From CAUTNA01 sp964371145 (GTDB taxonomy: Bacteria; Pseudomonadota; Alphaproteobacteria; Rs-D84): a stretch of DNA of 64,000 bases. Position 1 is the first letter of the stretch; every line of letters begins with the position of its first letter. This document shows, piece after piece, positions 22,101-30,064 of this stretch. The stretch lies in the NCBI GenBank assembly GCA_964371145.1, contig CAYJKO010000003.1, positions 1-64,000 of the forward strand, given 5' to 3'. The notes beneath the pieces are model-generated. The model saw nothing but the letters and a program-made list of their open reading frames with translations. It had not been told where the DNA came from and made no database searches. A program made the translations under genes and the position numbers.

Positions 22101-22435
22101 AAGCCGGTCTGATTGATTTCGGTTCAATCGGAAATCGTACATTATGCCCGACGATATCTGATGCAGAATCTGGCGAATCAATCACATTACGCACATCTGG
22201 TTTGGGCGGCGAAGGTGCGGATAATGCGAATGATTGCGGACGAACATTGAACGTCGGTTTAAATCCTGTATATCAAATATTTTTGAAATCTGGGACTTTG
22301 CCGGCTGGGCCAGTATTGGTTGTCGAAGACGATTTCGGCGAACAATATTATGGCAAAATGAGCACCGACCAATCCAAGTCCAGATTAAAATTAAATTATC
22401 AAGGAACGCAATATTCCGTTCATACAGACAATTAA
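16139..22435 (+). CDS. Giant BspA/DUF285-like leucine-rich surface protein with Cys-rich modules
   Basis: A 2098-residue secreted protein. After a signal peptide (to about ISA, residue 24) come at least three blocks of ~22-24-residue repeats of the form L-T-S-V-x-L-P-x-x-W-G-N-V-x-x-x-x-x-M-F. This is the BspA/DUF285 type of leucine-rich solenoid. The blocks alternate with Cys-rich modules (ITCNPGHYL..CPPGDYCP and relatives, GCC2/GCC3-like), and near-identical linkers (FPNPPFLANGNTGANIGL) recur three times, showing block duplication. The last ~60 residues form a distinct tail. AAAGGA supports the start at 16139 rather than TTG 16121. Likely an adhesin; how the C-terminus is held at the surface is not evident. 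Confidence 0.85.
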   Translation: MRIKSVLLGIFATVLTVFFATPAISAPGPGMDIQFTTGTTTWREPVKIAYGAGYSIPTQFSDVFELYNSATGVALPSTLTSSGVYAGARSWTNIDPSTTKYRLKNSGTSWGGATDISYMFSNATALKSIELPADWGNARNVSGLFHYCTNLESITYDGYTGSENVILPPNWGTVTNASFMFEQAKSLDSILLPTTWGNITHIDGMFDNTHALTSLKYNGYAASGSAFPVSWGNITHARRLFGTESDWMGEPHTRIESLTLPSTWANMIDVTGMLQETYSLKTIKYHGYNGTANVLPTSWGNVTLATDFMHATTSLPSIVIPATWGNNMTDLSNFISSSAITSIKIHGYNGSENLLPASWNNVTILDGMFWSSPYLESIVLPESWGNVTNTRTMFQSAGALKFITIPKISEWSGISDSTYMFDRTGFWQKGDGIPRDLNNDGQFISLMSPENTVFPRESWKIGIGLDGLCPYESTPGWTNESSANSCKQTLAIALENHSFIPNQYRYCSSGKLTQRSTYGEWDPNQMTLQSCDFSEYDISFNTSSYTDYYNAFSGTFELYNSTTDVALTLGSDIDMGVPLWTGINSNTKYRFSDGLKKWNGRTYTDTMFESSSLLSIELPDRWDSITSTTGMFAGANQLTSVILPTNWENVTETRFMFYNTSLQSLQTYASASATRQPNHLPNSWGNITNIEEMFTSNDELTVAHLPNSWNAITDASDLFENSTKLNNVKIPTTWGSISSANRAKMFLNTDFMCYSNATIDGTSAQSRASQEFPNPPFLANGNTGANIGLTNLPPCETSITCNPGHYLPAGSLACVICPPGDYCPNTTTHDYDSLNPVGPATELGRYDCPTIYIDNPTSGQDAITDCYVTTDTGQYIKTANDEFQTTCPARSYCPSDDINYGSTGNLQTCPALTSGWLDDTISGANCAQTKSFTNDADTNAELIELGFEHCKTGTFAQTADYGDAWGATTVINCEFDKYDIAFNADTNGTNQFNAIFELLDTSDNVIPTSGNAANADNYRFNDAYKQWNGANYNALFNGITQLTRVTIPEFNSTGTGKTTNSMFKGATSVNSVTLPRTWGNVEQAYEMFFGAASLPNIATYASPTSAPAANHLPSDWGNMKNTSYMFSGATGLTSAALPEQWGPVHTHIIRMFSDTSNLNVAVLPDDWGILTHAYGIFENATSLSSIVLPNNWGSTISTANRGAMFLNTDFVCYGDAIVNGTSAQSPAARQFPNPPFLANGNTGANIGLTDLPPCSTTITCEAGDYIAANTTTCTVCPLGDYCPDETTYTYTYDNPVGPTSDMGRYDCENGYTDNEYTGRWSRAQCQILATAGKYVATAGDGLTTCLGDDYCPGGEKFFFETGAGGQITGGNTQCPSGYDYNTEPGKSLATQCQARTTAGNYIATSNDSTQTICPAYDYCEGGDIINYGSTGGNDNCPTIYVDNPATGQDAETDCYVTTDNGQYIKTANDGFQTTCPANSNCPSGNINYGNTGIIETCPATTDGWSNDTISGADCAQTKTFTNDATTNTELNTLGFEHCKTGTFVQTAGFDEAWGATTVINCDFDTYDIAFNATTSITTAFNNIFELLDSSDAITTTATDADNYRFKDAYKKWNGSNYASLFQNVTQLTRVTLPEFDSTGTGKTTNNMFSGAIGLTSVILPNDWGNVTSTAYMFFNADALTSVTLPDDWGNITTTNSMFRYMDNLTSVQLPRTWGNSLTNIAYMFDGCASLTNFGTYSSETGALENNKLPQSWNNITIVGYLFRNAIGLTSVTLPDSWHGVQETLFMFAGATSLTSVVLPEFWADVFNAKDMFNGATNLTNIVLPKGWEGIITSERRDMFANTGFLCYSDSDTSLGGNFARSRASTEFPNPPFLTEGNTGADIGLGDLPTCEASITCNPGFYIKAGTLFCSDCPGDSYCPDTTTYDYDFDNTGPAADMGKEPCPTDYLDNTDLNKIAENQCQIQTTGGYYIATAKSGTEIICPSTSYCEAGLIDFGSIGNRTLCPTISDAESGESITLRTSGLGGEGADNANDCGRTLNVGLNPVYQIFLKSGTLPAGPVLVVEDDFGEQYYGKMSTDQSKSRLKLNYQGTQYSVHTDN

Positions 22436-22436
22436 A

Positions 22437-22460
22437 AACGCCCCACCTGGGGCTTTTTTT
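22437..22460 (+). terminator. Intrinsic terminator after the giant surface protein
   Basis: The stem GCCCCA/TGGGGC is followed by seven T. Confidence 0.85.
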
Positions 22461-22625
22461 AAAAAAAAGATACACAGCAAACAAATAGAATCGAAACGCA
22501 TACATTTTACAGAAAAAACATTAAACGCATTGAACTCTTTCTTTAATATCTCGTACATACAACAAAGCCATTATTGAAAGAGGGATTTTTCCAAAAAAAT
22601 CATCCAATCCCGCAACAAGAATAAA
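22461..22625. other. Intergenic region without a recognisable gene
   Basis: About 165 bp of AT-rich sequence between two converging terminators. I see no ORF with a Shine-Dalgarno sequence and no structured RNA. Confidence 0.5.
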
Positions 22626-22627
22626 GA

Positions 22628-22655
22628 AAGCTCTGAATTATCAGAGCTTTTTTAA
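22628..22655 (-). terminator. Intrinsic terminator of the autotransporter gene
   Basis: The stem AAGCTCTGA/TCAGAGCTT has A- and T-runs on both sides. Confidence 0.85.
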
Positions 22656-22665
22656 TTACAACAAA

Positions 22666-25600
22666 TTAAAATTGCCATTTAAATCCAAATTGTCCCCCCA
22701 AACCTTCTCGTTCCATGGTCGTCGCATTTGCTTGGATATAAGCAGATAAACTTTTACTTACATAAGCATCCAAACCGACTGATGCTTTTGCATAATTTTC
22801 AGCAATTATATCCGCAAGCAAAACACCATCTGCTTTAATATCTCCTGCATTACCGACACTCCAATTATATCCGATAGTTGCATAAGGTTTTACGCCTTTG
22901 AAATATCCAGATAATTTTAATTCTGGGTTTACGTTAAAAACATGCAAAGCTTCAGAGTTTATGTTTAGTCCGCTTGCATTTGTATAATCTTCAGAGCTAA
23001 TAAAATGATATCCAATCAAAACGCTTGGGGTTAAAACAAGTTGATTGCAACAATTTTTAAAATCATAGCTCGTTTTATTTGCGATTGAACCAGAATAAAG
23101 ATTATATTCAGCATCTGCAGATGCGACCATTTCTTTCACAAAGCTTGTCATAAAATTAGCCGTTGTTGCAGTCGTTAAATTTCCCCTGTCCATAGTTAAT
23201 GAAGCACCCACAACAAAACCGTCTTGTTTCGTTATAACATTTTCATAATTTTGTTCTGACTTTACATAACCAGAATAAATGGAATACAAAGCATCAAAGC
23301 CCAGAACATCGCCCCCCAGCATATCAAGCCCCGCAATTCCGGTATAATTTTCAGTATCGAATGAAATATTCGCAGGTTTTATTTTTTCTTTATCCCCCGA
23401 AAAATCAAACCAAGCCGAAACCAATAAATCTGTTTTACCGTATAAATTCTGATCTATAATAATACGATTTGGAGATAAAGCTTTGCTTGAAATATCTAAT
23501 ACATCATTAAGATAGCCAGATCTTGCTAATGAATTTGCCAAAGCGGGCGCAGCGAAGTTGTTGGCTTTACTTGGATCACTGGTCAAAGACAAAAATCCTG
23601 TGCTTTGCAAATCAGAATCATCAACGGTATATTTAAATATTGAACCAATCGCAGTTTTTGCATCCGCCGCCAAAGCCAAAGAATTCCCCGCCGAAGAAAT
23701 CGAAATTTGCGTATTCGGATATAAAGCTTGAGAATTTAAAATATTTATCCCTGCAATTTCAATATTTTTGCCTGTTGCATTATCAAAAAAGTCTGCTTCA
23801 TTCTTGTCTAAATCTATATCAATTAAAACCTTTTGCGGATTGTTCAAAGTCCAAGCGGTCAAATCAAATCTGTCCATCACACCATTTTGAGTGTCCAAAA
23901 TTCCTTTACCATTTGAGATAAAATCCCCGCCAAAGAAATTGCTATAACCAGTGGTTGAATCAATTCCCATTTTTTCACCAATTTTTAATATTCCATTATC
24001 AAAGTTTATGGTATCAGGCAAAAAAGACATATCTGCATTAACAACAACTGTTCCGTCATAAGAATTTCCATCGGCGTCATCTGTTCCGATATACAAGTTC
24101 CCAACAAGCATAGAATTTCCATATGAATCTGCATTTATATATATAGTTCCATTGCTTGCTCGTAAATATGTCTCTGCATGTTGAGTTCTTATTCCAGCCG
24201 CAGAATTTTCATCCCCTATTATAGTGTTTCCGTTTACGGCATAAATATTTAGATTTCTTGTATTTAAAATTTCACCCTCTACGGCACCAATCATAATAGA
24301 ATTATAAATATTTGTTGTTCCAGAATTATTTAATGAATATTTATTATTCACAAAAACCGAATTATATATATTTGAAACGCCCCAAGAACCCGTTGTAACT
24401 GCGCCCGCTGTCGTAGAAGGAGCACTTTGAATATTTTCGAAATACGAATTAAATACATTTAAAACATCATCGTTTGAAATCCCGCCTGACGAAGAATTCA
24501 AAAAAGCTGAATTATAAACATTCATAGGAAGAGAACTATAAATCGCAGCTCTATAAAAAACCGAAGATTCCGAAGGATCGCCCACACCATCAAATACAGC
24601 ATCTATGATATTTATAGATGAATTTGAACCCCACGCTTTAAAAAGAGAATATTGGTTATTGCTGGTTATTTTATGATAATCATCCCAATCAACAGCCGAG
24701 TTTAATCCCCAAACAGAAGTATCAGCATTATAAACAAGCAAATCTTTATCTGACACATTACCAAAAATTGTTAATTCGCCATCGGCGTAAAGTTGGTTAT
24801 GTTCGGTTAAAATCAGATCGTCTGTTAATGTAAAAGTTCTATCCCCTGTTTGTGTCAATGCAGTTTTGAAACCTTCCATACCTGTGTATGTTTCAGTTTT
24901 TGCTAACCCCGCCCCAACACTATAAACATATTGAGCATTATTTGTATAAGCATTTGCAAATGAAATTCCACCGAAATTCATTGATGTAACATTTTCGTGA
25001 AACAGTTCATTCAAGCCCGCAGAGCTGTCGGATAACATACGAAAAGCAACTGTCGAATTTTCAATTGTTAAATCCGGAGTGTTAATTTTATCGATTGCAG
25101 AATTTGCCATATCGGCATCTAAAAACAATACAGAATCAGTCGTCAATCTAAATCGATCGCCCGTATAATGCTCGTCTGTTACACCATCTGCAAAGCTTAA
25201 ATAACCTCCAACAGTAGTCAAACGGTTGCCGGACACATTACTATCAATCATAACAACACCATTAGTCGGGACATCCGCAACAGAACCAAAATTTATTGTA
25301 ATACTGCCGTTCAATCCTGTAATATCATCTTTAATATGAACCAGTCCGGCACCTTTTTTAGGGGTGTCGTAATCAGTGTTATCATATCCTGCGTTTATAT
25401 TAATTGAGCCGGTATTATAAATCGCATTTGATATTTGTGTTGTTCCGCCATCAGTTGAAACATAATTATCCTGAAATAAAGTCAAACCATTTTTCGCAAT
25501 CATATATAAATAACTTGAACTATAAATCGCTCCGCCTAATGCAATCCCCCCATCAGAAACGGCACTATTTCCAAAAAACAAACCGCTTAAATCTTTAATA

Positions 25601-26595
25601 TTATTATCGTTATAAATTGCACCACCAAATGCATCGCCCGTTAAATTTTTTGCTGAATTAGAAACAAATATACCATCCAAACTTTCCCATTTTGCTACGT
25701 TATAAATTGCACCACCATGTTGTCCCGAATGATTTTGAATAAATATTGCGCTAACATCTCCCATATCTGAAAAATATCCGCCGTTATAAATTGCGCCACC
25801 AAGCTCACCCGCAGTATTACCGATAAATGAACCCGTTATTTTATCAATTCCATACGCGCCCGATGATGTTGCTCCGTTATAAATTGCACCACCATTTAAA
25901 TATGCAGAATTAGCAATAAAATTGCCTGAAACACTTCCTATTGTGCCCTCATCATTTTTAATCCCACCCGCGTTTTTTTGACTATAATTTGCAATAAAAT
26001 CACCATGCAGCGAACCTATTGTACCAGCATTTCGAACCCCTGCTCCTTCGGCACCCCCCAAATTAAACACCTTGTTCCCTATAAAGTTACCCGATATTTC
26101 CGAAACAGAGCCAAAATTCATAACACCTGCGCCATTAATACCAATATTGTTTATAAAATCCCCATTGATAATATTAACAGTATCGGTTGGCATCAAAAAG
26201 AAAACTCCAAAATCGCCCTGCGTTCCCAGATTATAATAAGATCCAAAATAATCGCCTGACAAAGGACTCTTTTTCTCTGTATTCAAGCTGGACAAAACAT
26301 CTCTATCCATACCCAAAACATCATAATAATAATTTGTACCATTAACTGTCACATAAAAAGGACTGCTTGAATCCCCTGCAACAATAGAGCTGTATAAAGC
26401 ATCCGAGGACGCAGCCCCCGACAAAGCCGTGGGTTTTAAAGTTAAAATTTTATCGTTAACAAAGCTTCCCATATCTACAATTGGCATTGCTTGCGCAGAA
26501 GCCAAACTGGTTAACAACGCTATGTTAAAATATAAATATTTGGAAAAATAATTTTTTTGTTTTTTTTGTAACCCAGAATTAAATTTTGCTTTCAT
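22666..26595 (-). CDS. Autotransporter adhesin (type Va secretion)
   Basis: A 1309-residue protein. An extended signal peptide ends near SAQA (about residue 36). A long passenger follows with repeats such as GxIxxxxGxFIxNxxxxxGGAIYN (about residues 140-400), typical of a right-handed beta-helix. The C-terminal ~270 residues form the autotransporter beta-barrel, ending GLGGQFGFKWQF with the terminal Phe needed for BAM recognition. GGAG precedes the ATG at 26595; earlier in-frame codons extend into non-conserved sequence, and one crosses into the tRNA terminator. Surface display is likely; the ligand is unknown. Confidence 0.88.
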   Translation of the reverse strand: MKAKFNSGLQKKQKNYFSKYLYFNIALLTSLASAQAMPIVDMGSFVNDKILTLKPTALSGAASSDALYSSIVAGDSSSPFYVTVNGTNYYYDVLGMDRDVLSSLNTEKKSPLSGDYFGSYYNLGTQGDFGVFFLMPTDTVNIINGDFINNIGINGAGVMNFGSVSEISGNFIGNKVFNLGGAEGAGVRNAGTIGSLHGDFIANYSQKNAGGIKNDEGTIGSVSGNFIANSAYLNGGAIYNGATSSGAYGIDKITGSFIGNTAGELGGAIYNGGYFSDMGDVSAIFIQNHSGQHGGAIYNVAKWESLDGIFVSNSAKNLTGDAFGGAIYNDNNIKDLSGLFFGNSAVSDGGIALGGAIYSSSYLYMIAKNGLTLFQDNYVSTDGGTTQISNAIYNTGSININAGYDNTDYDTPKKGAGLVHIKDDITGLNGSITINFGSVADVPTNGVVMIDSNVSGNRLTTVGGYLSFADGVTDEHYTGDRFRLTTDSVLFLDADMANSAIDKINTPDLTIENSTVAFRMLSDSSAGLNELFHENVTSMNFGGISFANAYTNNAQYVYSVGAGLAKTETYTGMEGFKTALTQTGDRTFTLTDDLILTEHNQLYADGELTIFGNVSDKDLLVYNADTSVWGLNSAVDWDDYHKITSNNQYSLFKAWGSNSSINIIDAVFDGVGDPSESSVFYRAAIYSSLPMNVYNSAFLNSSSGGISNDDVLNVFNSYFENIQSAPSTTAGAVTTGSWGVSNIYNSVFVNNKYSLNNSGTTNIYNSIMIGAVEGEILNTRNLNIYAVNGNTIIGDENSAAGIRTQHAETYLRASNGTIYINADSYGNSMLVGNLYIGTDDADGNSYDGTVVVNADMSFLPDTINFDNGILKIGEKMGIDSTTGYSNFFGGDFISNGKGILDTQNGVMDRFDLTAWTLNNPQKVLIDIDLDKNEADFFDNATGKNIEIAGINILNSQALYPNTQISISSAGNSLALAADAKTAIGSIFKYTVDDSDLQSTGFLSLTSDPSKANNFAAPALANSLARSGYLNDVLDISSKALSPNRIIIDQNLYGKTDLLVSAWFDFSGDKEKIKPANISFDTENYTGIAGLDMLGGDVLGFDALYSIYSGYVKSEQNYENVITKQDGFVVGASLTMDRGNLTTATTANFMTSFVKEMVASADAEYNLYSGSIANKTSYDFKNCCNQLVLTPSVLIGYHFISSEDYTNASGLNINSEALHVFNVNPELKLSGYFKGVKPYATIGYNWSVGNAGDIKADGVLLADIIAENYAKASVGLDAYVSKSLSAYIQANATTMEREGLGGQFGFKWQF

Positions 26596-26804
26596 GTTTA
26601 CGTTCTCCATTCTCTCTGGGAAAATTATACTATATTTCTTCACCCCGTAATATAAATTAATAAGCATTTTTTTGATTTTTTTTTGTTGATTTTTGAAAAA
26701 ATTGATTTTTTTAAGGTACACCAATAACAAACAAATAAAATTGGAATAATCGATAATTTTTATTAAAAAGAAAAACCCGCTTTCGCGGGTTTTCAAATTC
26801 TGGT

Positions 26805-26904
26805 NNNNNNNNNNNNNNNNNNNNNNNNNNNNNNNNNNNNNNNNNNNNNNNNNNNNNNNNNNNNNNNNNNNNNNNNNNNNNNNNNNNNNNNNNNNNNNNN
26901 NNNN
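26805..26904. other. Assembly gap 2 (100 N, probably artefactual)
   Basis: It is flanked by a perfect 55-nt duplication of contig ends; see the repeat entry at 26750-26959. Confidence 0.85.
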
Positions 26905-26927
26905 TCGATAATTTTTATTAAAAAGAA

Positions 26928-26948
26928 AAACCCGCTTTCGCGGGTTTT
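26928..26948 (-). terminator. Intrinsic terminator after tRNA-Lys
   Basis: The stem AAACCCGC/GCGGGTTT lies just downstream of the tRNA on its strand and is also present in the duplicate copy at 26773-26793. Confidence 0.8.
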
Positions 26949-26955
26949 CAAATTC

Positions 26956-27031
26956 TGGTGGAGACGCAGGGATTCGAACCCTGGACCCAATGATTAAAAG
27001 TCATTTGCTCTACCAACTGAGCTACGTCTCC
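26956..27031 (-). tRNA. tRNA-Lys(TTT)
   Basis: On the minus strand the acceptor is GGAGACG/CGTCTCC, the anticodon loop is CTTTTAA (TTT), the T-loop TTCGAAT, and CCA is encoded. Confidence 0.95.
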
Positions 27032-27146
27032 AAATGTTCACTGTTTATAATACAAGTACTATCAACAGCGAACAGAACAAATTTTTACATATATTTTATA
27101 TAAATGCAAGAAAAAAATCGCATAAATTGATTTTTTTATCAAAATC

Positions 27147-27175
27147 TTGATTTTTCGGCAAAAATACACTATAAT
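27147..27175 (+). promoter_or_regulatory. Sigma70-type promoter of the 703-residue protein
   Basis: TTGATT (27147-27152), a 17-nt spacer and TATAAT (27170-27175), the same hexamers as the two orphan-fibre promoters. No leader hairpin follows here. Confidence 0.8.
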
Positions 27176-27205
27176 ATGTAATATAATTTAACGAATGGAA
27201 TTTAT

Positions 27206-29317
27206 ATGCCAACGCCAAGAACCGCGCCCTCTTCCCCTTTAAACATGGAAGATTTTTTGATTTTATATTATCGTCAATTGCATTTTGACAGAATGCCCGT
27301 CCATCAACGCGCAACTTTTGACGGATACCGTAAATCTGACGATTTTAACGGTAATATGAAATCTTGGAAAACAGATTTAATTAATGCATCTGGCGAAAAT
27401 TATGAATTGCCGGATATGACCAATCCTGCTTTTATTTCAAATGGGGACGCAGAAAAAATATTCAAATCTTTTCAATCAACATTGCAATCTATGGATGCGA
27501 ATAAAAAAAGATTGGCAGAAAATAAAGACGCAAATAATTTTTTATCTGAATATTTTGGCCTTGGGAAATTATTCGCGCCTGAACAAGCCAGTGCTGCCGC
27601 AGAATCATCAATTGATAAATTGAAAAATGTTTTGTCCGCACATCGTATTTATTTTGAAAAATTATTAAACGACAACCGTGTTTTAGATGCAGATACAGAT
27701 TTGGCAGGATTTATTCGCGATATTGATTCAAAAAAATATAATTCTGATGCGAAATTTGCAAATAAAATTAAAAGAGTTTCTGACATTTTGCAAGACCGTA
27801 CGATGTACGCTTCGCATTATAATGTACCGACAAACATAGAAACTGATTTAAATTCTATATCTGGGGATTATGACGTCATTAAAAATGGTTTTGATTCGAC
27901 AGTAAACCCGCATAAATTACAATTTTTCAAAAACAATCATAAATCTTTATTGAATGACATTTATTCTTCTGAAAAATTACGTTCTGCATTTGAAACTTAT
28001 GGCGACAGTAAAATCACAGGACCATATGCCCGGGCAATTGAAAAAACAGATTATACGAATGAAAACAGCAAAGATTTTTTGGTAAAAAAACCGGATGACA
28101 AATTAACATTGGGACAAAAAATTTCCAATTGGAAAGCGGACACATACGAAAATTATTTCGACAAATATAAAAAATTAACCGGCGATCGTATGTTCTTTTC
28201 AAATTCTTCAAAGATGATTGTAAAGGCAATAGATGGCGCAAAAATAAAACCAACAGATGGATTGGATAAAATATTATCAGAATCCGGAAAAATATCTGAC
28301 AATTTAAAATACAAATCACCAACGGCCGCAAATCATTTTGATTATTTTGTAAAATCTATGAAAGAAATCAAAACGACAACGCCAAAAGCATTTGCGGGTG
28401 CGATGAAAAACGGTTCGCAAATGCGAGCAATTGTATCTAAACTAATCATTAATTCTATTAAATCTGGCAAAATCGACGAAGCCAAAACAGCTATGGAAAT
28501 TTTGGCGGTTACCCGTTATGGTTTAACCACCAGCCGCGTTATGGATATTATGAAAAACGAACCATTTACTTTGTTTTCTGACGGCGGATTATCTTGGAAT
28601 AAAGATGCAGGAACACAATTCGTTACAAACGCGTTGGACAAATCAATTAAATTCGCGATGTTGGGCGTTGGCTATACTATGACGGCGGCCACGAATTTAA
28701 TTCGCCGATCTGGCACCAAATTTAACGAAAAAAAGAAAAATTTGGGCGACGCATATGACAAAGAACAATCAAACAAACGACAAAAAATACAAAATGCGAC
28801 TGCAAAATTGAATGAATTAAATGGGGATTTAGGAACCACCCGCGGCAATGAAACATCTTTGACAAGGGACATTGGCGCCTTGACCGGCAGATTGGCCGGA
28901 TATTCCCCTGCATTAACGACAGATGCAATTAAACGTTTGGGCAAATTATCAGACGCAGACCGTATTGCTGAATTAACAATACTTCCATTCAATTTTCCGC
29001 CAATGCTTGCAATGTCAGTATCACGTGATATAGAACAATTTGAAACAAAATCAACAGAACTTGGGAATGCCACGAATTATATCACATTTTTAAACGATCA
29101 AATTACGGCTCAAAATACAGAAATTTCAGAATTGAATGCTGATCAATCCGACAAATATCGTGATTTAATGGCATATTGGGATTATGTAACAAAAGACAAT
29201 AAAATGACCAAATGGGCACCACGCAGCCGCGCAAACCAACAAAAGAAATTTATGGACCCACACGGCGTTGCCGCAGCAAAATTGGCGAATTATACGGCCA
29301 ATTATCGGGTTGCATAA
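27206..29317 (+). CDS. Large hypothetical protein (703 residues)
   Basis: Not recognised. The protein is mostly helical and polar, rich in Lys, Asp and Asn, with no signal peptide. One weakly hydrophobic segment lies near residues 490-510 (IKFAMLGVGYTMTAATNLI). A coiled-coil-like stretch follows (IQNATAKLNELNGDLGTT...), and the end is basic (APRSRANQQKKFMDPHG). GGAA precedes the ATG. It lies directly upstream of orphan fibre 2, and only a promoter and hairpin separate them. The length and character would fit a cytoplasmic structural, effector or internal virion protein, but nothing visible decides this. Confidence 0.65.
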   Translation: MPTPRTAPSSPLNMEDFLILYYRQLHFDRMPVHQRATFDGYRKSDDFNGNMKSWKTDLINASGENYELPDMTNPAFISNGDAEKIFKSFQSTLQSMDANKKRLAENKDANNFLSEYFGLGKLFAPEQASAAAESSIDKLKNVLSAHRIYFEKLLNDNRVLDADTDLAGFIRDIDSKKYNSDAKFANKIKRVSDILQDRTMYASHYNVPTNIETDLNSISGDYDVIKNGFDSTVNPHKLQFFKNNHKSLLNDIYSSEKLRSAFETYGDSKITGPYARAIEKTDYTNENSKDFLVKKPDDKLTLGQKISNWKADTYENYFDKYKKLTGDRMFFSNSSKMIVKAIDGAKIKPTDGLDKILSESGKISDNLKYKSPTAANHFDYFVKSMKEIKTTTPKAFAGAMKNGSQMRAIVSKLIINSIKSGKIDEAKTAMEILAVTRYGLTTSRVMDIMKNEPFTLFSDGGLSWNKDAGTQFVTNALDKSIKFAMLGVGYTMTAATNLIRRSGTKFNEKKKNLGDAYDKEQSNKRQKIQNATAKLNELNGDLGTTRGNETSLTRDIGALTGRLAGYSPALTTDAIKRLGKLSDADRIAELTILPFNFPPMLAMSVSRDIEQFETKSTELGNATNYITFLNDQITAQNTEISELNADQSDKYRDLMAYWDYVTKDNKMTKWAPRSRANQQKKFMDPHGVAAAKLANYTANYRVA

Positions 29318-29326
29318 TTTTAAGGC

Positions 29327-29355
29327 TTGATTTTTATGTCATTTTTTGATATAAT
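29327..29355 (+). promoter_or_regulatory. Promoter of orphan fibre 2
   Basis: TTGATT (29327-29332), a 17-nt spacer and TATAAT (29350-29355). Identical hexamers and spacing to the fibre 1 promoter at 12001-12029. Confidence 0.8.
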
Positions 29356-29367
29356 ATAATTATAAAT

Positions 29368-29394
29368 CGCACCGCTTTTACGCGGTGTTTTTTT
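29368..29394 (+). terminator. Leader terminator of orphan fibre 2
   Basis: The stem CACCGC/GCGGTG (29370-29387) is followed by seven T. It lies downstream of the fibre promoter and upstream of its Shine-Dalgarno sequence. It could also end the preceding gene. Confidence 0.8.
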
Positions 29395-29422
29395 ATTTCC
29401 AAAAATTTACAGGAGAATACAC

Positions 29423-30004
29423 ATGACAAGAATTTTACAAATTCGTCGCGGGACAACCGCGCAAAATAACAATTTCACAGGAATGTCGGGCGAGATGTCT
29501 TTTGACACAGACACAAATACATTGCGCATTCATGACGGGCAAAAATTGGGTGGATATGAAATCGCAAAAAAAGATGAAATAAATTCAAATAATGGCACGG
29601 GGTCCGATTTTTCGATAGAATCTGTGAATGCCGAATTTTGGCAAGAATTATTTAATACATATGGTGAAGCAGATAATTTAAACACCATTTCCAGCGAATT
29701 AATCCCTGTCGCAAATGCGTCACATATTAATTATGGATTTGATACAGATAAAATGCCGAAATTTGCACGCGTGCAATTAATATGCCAAACACCAAATGCG
29801 GGTTATTCCATAGGGGATGCGGTGGATGCATACGGCATTGGAAGTCGCACCAACCCAAATCCAAATGTTTTCATTTCGAACGGTTTTGTATCTGCACGTC
29901 TTTTGGTTGGCGAGGAAAACTTTTGGGTGTCCGATAAAACAACCGGAATATCAACAAACATTATCAATGAAAATTGGGCTTTAAAATTCACACTTTATTA
30001 TTGA
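29423..30004 (+). CDS. Orphan phage-type tail-fibre/adhesin protein 2
   Basis: A 193-residue protein whose first ~45 residues (ILQIRRGTTAQNNNFTG, SGEMSFDTDTNTLRIHDG) match orphan fibre 1 nearly position for position: the phage fibre attachment domain. The remaining ~150 residues (from SDFSIESVNAEFWQELF to NWALKFTLYY) are unrelated to fibre 1 and would form the receptor-binding part. CAGGAG precedes the ATG. Unlike fibre 1 it has no small partner gene. It lies 22-35 kb from the main virion cluster. Confidence 0.78.
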   Translation: MTRILQIRRGTTAQNNNFTGMSGEMSFDTDTNTLRIHDGQKLGGYEIAKKDEINSNNGTGSDFSIESVNAEFWQELFNTYGEADNLNTISSELIPVANASHINYGFDTDKMPKFARVQLICQTPNAGYSIGDAVDAYGIGSRTNPNPNVFISNGFVSARLLVGEENFWVSDKTTGISTNIINENWALKFTLYY

Positions 30005-30029
30005 TACAGTGGTCAATTTTTGCTATGTT
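30001..30029 (+). promoter_or_regulatory. Promoter of ackA
   Basis: TTGATA (30001-30006), a 17-nt spacer and TATGTT (30024-30029). It begins inside the last codons of fibre 2. Confidence 0.65.
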
Positions 30030-30064
30030 ATACAAACATTAATAAACAACTAAAAGGATATCTT

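Larger units (their letters stand above)
26750..26959. repeat. Exact 55-nt duplication flanking gap 2 (assembler overlap)
   Basis: Positions 26750-26804 and 26905-26959 are identical over 55 nt and abut the 100 Ns on both sides. An odd-number perfect overlap at contig ends is the mark of a k-mer graph join, so the true sequence most likely has one copy and no gap. The copy contains the tRNA-Lys terminator stem AAACCCGC/GCGGGTTT. Confidence 0.85.

Noticed and set aside
26750..26959. Direct repeats as prophage attachment sites next to tRNA-Lys
   Set aside because: The exact 55-nt length abutting both sides of an N-gap is explained by contig overlap.
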